From contig OZ022355.1 of assembly GCA_963989245.1 (NCBI GenBank), forward strand, positions 24,616,809 to 24,680,808: a DNA stretch of 64,000 nt, written 5' to 3'. Within the stretch, counting starts at the first letter, position 1, and every line of letters starts with the position of its first letter. Positions 59,301 to 64,000 of this stretch are shown here, in pieces. The translations under genes were made by a program, and so were the position numbers. The notes below the pieces were generated by a model. It worked only from the letters and a program-made list of their open reading frames with translations. It did not search any database and had not been told where the DNA came from. Origin of the DNA: Nansenia antarctica (taxonomy: Eukaryota; Chordata; Actinopteri; Argentiniformes; Microstomatidae).

Positions 59301-61587
59301 AAACTCTGACCCTGGTCTCTGTATTCTGTATGGTTGTAAACTCTGTAAACTCAGACCTTGCTCTCAAAGAGACTCCCTGCTAAAATAAAGGTTACATTAA
59401 ATCTGGGACTCATTGGAAGTTTTATGTAAAAAAAAGAAGAAAATAATAAAAATAATAATAATAATAATTCTGCATGTACCAATCCCAGATTGCCCCTTCA
59501 AGTCTAATGAGACAGATTCAATGGTGTGTTATTGTCTGTAAGGACAGACTGCTGCTAGTTTTATTCATGAGCCATTCACATGTTCGTGAGTTTAGAATGA
59601 TCAGGTTCTATCTCCGTTTAGAATGATCAGGTTCTACCTCCGTTTAGAATGATAAGGTTCTATCTCCGTTTAGAATGAGAAGGTTCTATCTCCGTTTAGA
59701 ATGATCAGGTTCTACCTCCGTTTAGAATGATAAGGTTCTATCTCCGTTTAGAATGATCAGGTTCTATCTCCGTTTAGGGCAGTTCAGAGATATTGAGCGT
59801 CAAAGTTTTTACATTCCATTATGTTTTGTGAGATGGAACCTTTGTATTTTATTAATTACTAACTCAAAAATGTCAACATTTTAAAAATAACACCACACAG
59901 GCGTTAATAAACACCTAATGGATCAGATTATGTAAAAAACTAAATTTCGTCAAAAATGGAGATAGAACCTTTTAATTCTAACGTCACGTGTTCACATGTT
60001 CTTATGTTCACATGTTCAAAAAAGAGTGAGGAATCCCGTGATGAATACAGTGAGAAGACCACCATGTCTCACTCTGACAGTAACACGGTATGTTGTACAG
60101 ATTAGGCATTAGAGCAATGCATCTTAATGAAGATATTGTCTTGAAGTATGCTGTTGCATGGCGTGTAGACTGACACTTGAGTGAAGTTTAATGTAAATGA
60201 AACTGTAAAGATACTTGATGTTCTATAATACAGCTATACAATGTGGTAATGTGTATATGCCTTGTGAACTGTTTATAGAAATTGTAAACAATGTGTCAAA
60301 GTGTTAATATAATATAATACATACAGTATACATGCATATACATATATAATACATACAGTATACATGCATGTACATATATATGCATATTCTTATGTTCACA
60401 TGTTCTCATGTTCACATGTTCAAACAAGAGTGAGGAAGACAGTGAGGAAGGTGTGATACCAAGGTTGAAGTTGAAGACAGAAAGCCTGGTGAATCGAATG
60501 ATGGAACGATATCCAACGATAATACTATCACTGAATCAAAAGATTAAAGATCAGGAGGTAGTGATTTGGGCGTTACATGAAGAAGTGCTGAAGAGGAAGA
60601 GTGCTGAAGATTCAACATTCAAGATTCAAGATTTATTTATTGATAGAAGGGACAAGGAAAACCTGGGAAAGGAAGAGCGACAGGTGGAGATCCTCCCTGA
60701 AAGAGACGCGGAGAACACGGAGAGGGAGAGAATGCAGAGAGAGGCAGAGCAAGAAATGGAGAGGAAGAGAAAGGAGGAGGAGGAGGAGGAGGAACGGAAG
60801 AGAGAGATCGATAGATTGATAAGAGAAGAAGAACAAATGATAGAGATGAAGAGAGAGGAGGATGGGAAGAAAGAGATCGATAGATTGATAAGAGAAGAAG
60901 AACAAATGATAGAGATGGAGAGAGAGGAGGAAAGGACAAAAGCCGAAAAGCAGGCAGCAATTAGAAAAAGACAGATGCAACAAGAAAAGCAAAAACTGTT
61001 AGAGAGAGACAGAATGCAGAGAGAGGAGCAAAAAGAAATGGAGAGGAAGAGAAAGGAGGAGGAGGAGGAAGAAAGGCAGAAAGCTGAAAAGCCTGAAGAG
61101 ACAGTTAAGAACTCTTGGGAGAGACCGACACAAAAGAGAAGAGAGGGGGGGACCATCCAGGCATGGGGGACCATCCAGGCAAGAGCAGAGAGGGGGGGAC
61201 CATCCAGGGAGAGAGAGTTGCGTTTGAGAGGACGAGAAGACAGAGAGAGGATGTGGAAGAGAAAGAGAGAGGAGGAAAGGAAGAGAGATATCGTTAGATT
61301 AGAACAACAAAAACTAGAAAAAGAAGAACAGTTAGAGAGAGAGAGAATCCAGAAGGAGGAGGGGCAACAGATGAAACAGTTGGAAGAGCAGAACAACAGG
61401 GCAATGGAGGATGAAAAAAAGAAAACCCCTGAGAAAGAGGGAAATGGAATGGAGGCACAGAAAGACAAGAGCATCTGGAGAAGAGCCTTCAATTTCATTA
61501 ATGAGAAGCAGAAGGAGAACAATCTCCAGAGGATTCAGAGGACCTACCAGAGAGAGGAGGAGGAGGGTCACAACACCTACATCCAAC
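56091..61587 (+). CDS. Coiled-coil gene, copy 4 (3' end not in window)
   Basis: Exons 56091-56108, 57422-57484, 57826-58104, 60025-60087 and 60429-61587. Exons 6 and 7 are not seen: intron 5 is interrupted at 61938. If the interruption is a retroelement, the last exons should follow beyond 64000 and this copy would have an element-filled intron. If it is the array edge, the copy lacks its C-terminus. Confidence 0.65.
56230..56341. repeat. tRNA-like inverted repeat, unit 4
   Basis: Unit 4 copy with the same arms and spacer. Confidence 0.75.
57826..58104 (+). CDS. Exon 3, gene copy 4
   Basis: Same 93 codons as copy 1. Confidence 0.7.
58854..58965. repeat. 40-bp-arm palindrome, unit 4
   Basis: Unit 4 copy, with arms still perfect. 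Confidence 0.9.
59591..59772. repeat. 26-bp minisatellite, 7 copies, unit 4
   Basis: Seven copies in the same order as unit 2. Confidence 0.95.
60429..61587 (+). CDS. Exon 5, gene copy 4
   Basis: 1,159 bp. Seven Glu codons after KRK, the longest run of the four copies, and EMK shared with copy 3. Confidence 0.82.
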
Positions 61588-61630
61588 GTAAGTGTAGTAT
61601 TTCTACCTTCTGAAATGAATGAATGAATGA

Positions 61631-61909
61631 ATAATAATAACAACTTTTTATTTGTATAGCGCTTTTCCTGCAAACGTTGCAGCTCAAAGTGCTCCAATCA
61701 TTATATAATCATCATTTAATTATTTAGTCATTTAAAGGCAATATTAAAAAGATGGGTTTTTAGTCTTGACTTATATATATTATATACTCATATTTGCTGA
61801 AGTTGCATCCCTAATGTAAACTGGCAGTGAATTCCACAATTTGGGTGCATAAAATGAGAATGCAGCCTCACCAAATCTCTTCTTTTGTACATGTGGTACT
61901 CAGAGAAAA
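61631..61909 (-). repeat. LINE 3' end fragment C, unit 4
   Basis: Unit 4 copy. The adjoining L2-like tail is cut off at 61937 by the putative LTR. Confidence 0.6.
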
Positions 61910-61937
61910 TGATCTTTATTGTCATTGCGACAGGTAC

Positions 61938-62280
61938 TGTCGTATATTTCTGTAGTATGTATGATCTATGTATGAATATGTAGTATATTTTAAACACACA
62001 CACATACCAGGGCATGCAAGGACATGATGCCCTCTAACAATGAGGGTTCTATGGCAACCAGATGACCAACAGGGACCTTTGGGGGTTGGGCAAAGACACA
62101 CATACACGCTGGCCCCTCCCCTCTGGAACGGAACGGGGAGAGAGAGAGAGAGAGCGTTCTCTTTCCAGCCCAGGTCCAAGGGGAACAGACGTAATGTATA
62201 TATCTGCCTGTAACTGATTAAATTGTCTTAAACTCGATATCTGTTCTTTGATTCATAATCAGTAGGAAAAAAGCAACACA
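61938..62280 (+). repeat. Putative LTR of a partial element, unit 4 break
   Basis: Unit homology stops exactly before TGTCGTATAT. About 340 bp later the sequence reads GCAACACA and then TGGCGAGCC. The interval starts TG and ends CA, and has a TATATATC box-like stretch (about 62196) and ATTAAA (about 62217) in the order expected for an LTR. The partner LTR would lie beyond 64000, so this cannot be confirmed here. A plain array boundary is the alternative. Confidence 0.45.
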
Positions 62281-62299
62281 TGGCGAGCCTAGCACGGAG
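62281..62299 (+). other. Candidate primer binding site
   Basis: TGGCGAGCC is complementary to the GGCTCGCCA end of some arginine tRNAs. The following bases (TAGCACGGAG) match only partly. A donor-like GACGGTAAGA lies downstream at about 62353-62362, as in a retroviral leader. Confidence 0.35.
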
Positions 62300-64000
62300 T
62301 CCAAAAAAGGAAATCTACGTTTGAAAACTTAAGCTGAAGCCACAGCTCTGAAGACGGTAAGAATTAAAATAGCGCTATTTTCTGTTTAAACCGCTAGGGG
62401 CGCGTGTGCAACAGCTGGGTTTTCAAACATTTTCTTTGAGACTAAAACAACCTTCAACTTTAAGGTTTAAAGTACAGTAACTTGTTGGAAAAGGAAACAC
62501 ATCTTTCATAGTCTTTAAGCTGGGGTTGGTGAGAGCCAGATTTTGAAGTCCGTTTTTGTAAATATACGATTAGATTGGTATATTGGTGATATAGGGCTGA
62601 ATTTGGTAATTCGCTTTTTTATGTTAAGATATTAGTTGTGTAACTAATAGCGGTATTACGGAATATCGTGAGTGTGTGTGTAGAATTGTGTTAAGGTGTA
62701 AATGGACTGGGTAGTCTATTTTGTATTGTAGCAGTGAAAAACATATGAGGCTCTTTGTCTGTTTGAAACGACGCCATTGTGTAAGCGGCCATTTGCAGTG
62801 TACTGTCAGCGGAGCGTAGACGCCATTTGTATTGTCCTGTGTAAACGGAGCGATAACACGCACGCTCGGGCACGCGCGCAGACACGCGGACACAAAGAAG
62901 CCTAGATATCTCTGTGAAGAGACTGCATTGTAGAATATTTGAATGAGATAAATAATAGTCTAACTGGATTGAAAGATAATCGTGAAGTTGTTGTGTCGTG
63001 GATGTTGTGAGACTAATCTCTTCACAGGAGCGGTTTTGAGGACCTATCTTGGGGCAAAGACCAGCCCCTCCCCCTCCTCCTTCCTCTCTCATACAAGGCT
63101 GTCTTTGTCTCCAGTTTCAAGGAGAAAAGGGGGGGTGGAAGAGCTGGCGCATGCGCAATCGATACGCAAGTCGGTTGCTTGGCGCCGCCTGCTGGACAAA
63201 ATACGACGAGACATTTTAAAACACTAAATCCTCAGGGAGATACAGCTGAGGTCGATGAAACAGTCCGATACATTAATAAATAGATGGTTATAGATGATTG
63301 TAATGTATTACATTACTTTAATTAATTTAATTAATTACAAATTGATTGAATTAATTATTCAGATCATTTTATTTCTCTGTTTTCACAAAACTTTGATCAA
63401 TTGTTTTGTGACAATCTAATGATATGTTGATAATAGCTCATTGACTTCACAGGTTTACATCAATGAAGTGTCAATGAATAATTCTAACTAATCATTCATT
63501 CCTTTCACTTAACAAGTCGATTTCTTTACAGATTGTAATTAATAATTAATCATTCATTCTTTTCCAAATAACAAGTCGATTTATTTACAGGTTGTAATTA
63601 ATATTTGTAATTTACATATTTTATTTTAGTTAGGTCATTTCCACAGTGTTTGATTAAGGAATAGCAGAATAGTACATATTTGATAGTTGAGCAGTAAAAG
63701 GGTTTTTGTGGATCGGTGAATACTTAGGTGTTGATCAGCCTTTGTGATTTAATAATTGTGTTGACCAGAACTGTAATTAGTATTGAATGAGTAATTAAGT
63801 GACACATATTCATAAACAATTAGGAAACACATTTAAGTATAAAGTACTTACACAGAGATTAGATTTAAGTTAATACTGCACTGACATACACAAGAGGCAA
63901 ATCTGTTATTCTGAGTTGCAGGGTTTTGTGGGGACGGTTAATGCAGTTATATTGGACTAGCATTTGTTTAGCAAACAAGACAATAGGAAGGTGGGTTGTA
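62300..64000. other. Leader or unique flank, no gene seen
   Basis: No frame of credible length or composition on either strand. The longest, 133 codons on the minus strand (62691-63092), is unrecognised. A GC-rich patch at about 62860-62895 and GCGCATGCGCAATCG at about 63150 (an NRF1-like palindrome) could be regulatory. From 63290 the sequence is A/T-rich, with a duplicated ATTCATTC...AACAAGTCGATTT segment (about 63500 and 63555). Confidence 0.5.

Larger units (their letters stand above)
49881..61937 (+). repeat. Tandem array unit 4 (interrupted at 61938)
   Basis: Fourth unit, colinear with the others up to 61937. There it departs abruptly inside a LINE-like 3' tail in intron 5 of the gene. 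Units 1-3 continue there with AACAAAATTC; this unit continues with TGTCGTATAT. Exons 6 and 7 and the right quarter of the unit are missing from the window. They may resume beyond 64000 if the break is an insertion. Confidence 0.9.

Noticed and set aside
1..61937. The four units as an assembly artefact
   Set aside because: Each unit has private substitutions and repeat lengths, and units 2, 3 and 4 carry different insertions with clean empty sites elsewhere; true duplication is more likely, though long-read support is not visible to me.

Overview
The window is eukaryotic nuclear DNA, most likely from a teleost fish (inference). The evidence is spliced genes with GT-AG introns, hAT and L2-type transposons, LINE tails ending in ATT/AAT microsatellites, abundant minisatellites and TTAGGG-like motifs. 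Nothing bacterial or phage-like is present, so operons, ribosome binding sites and CRISPR arrays do not apply.

Layout: the window is a head-to-tail array of four nearly identical units with a basic length of about 14.2-14.4 kb. Taking the start of a CAGACAGA-type minisatellite as the arbitrary origin, the units are 1-13993 (left end outside the window), 13994-31650, 31651-49880 and 49881-61937 (interrupted). Each unit contains, in order: the CAGA minisatellite; a G-rich minisatellite; minus-strand LINE fragments (reverse-transcriptase C-terminus, RNase H); a minus-strand LINE 3' tail split by a dead hAT transposon; a GC-rich 21-bp minisatellite; a second LINE tail; and a seven-exon coiled-coil gene whose introns carry two large palindromes, several minisatellites and more LINE tails. 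A TTTC/TTTATT-rich tract then leads into the next unit.

The gene: no single open frame shows it. Exon joins in consistent phase give a 646-residue Glu/Lys/Arg-rich protein in copy 1 (exons at 5765-5782, 7112-7174, 7518-7796, 9873-9935, 10277-11432, 12477-12807 and 13038-13068, followed by AATAAA). Copies 2 and 3 are equally intact. Copy 4 is visible only through exon 5. I do not recognise the family. Exons 2-3 and 4-5 are an in-phase tandem duplication inside the gene.

Unit-specific insertions date the array. Unit 2 alone carries an L2/Rex1-like LINE with an intact 962-residue ORF and a 6-bp target duplication. Unit 3 alone carries a minus-strand, non-autonomous LTR retrotransposon with 553-bp LTRs that differ at two positions, a 5-bp target duplication and a primer site matching tRNA-Tyr. 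Unit 4 is broken at 61938 by what looks like the left LTR and leader of another element running off the window. The hAT copy, with the same target duplication and lesions in all four units, predates the amplification.

There is no evidence of genes working as a pathway. The biology here is a young gene-bearing macrosatellite, shaped by nested duplication and retrotransposon insertion.
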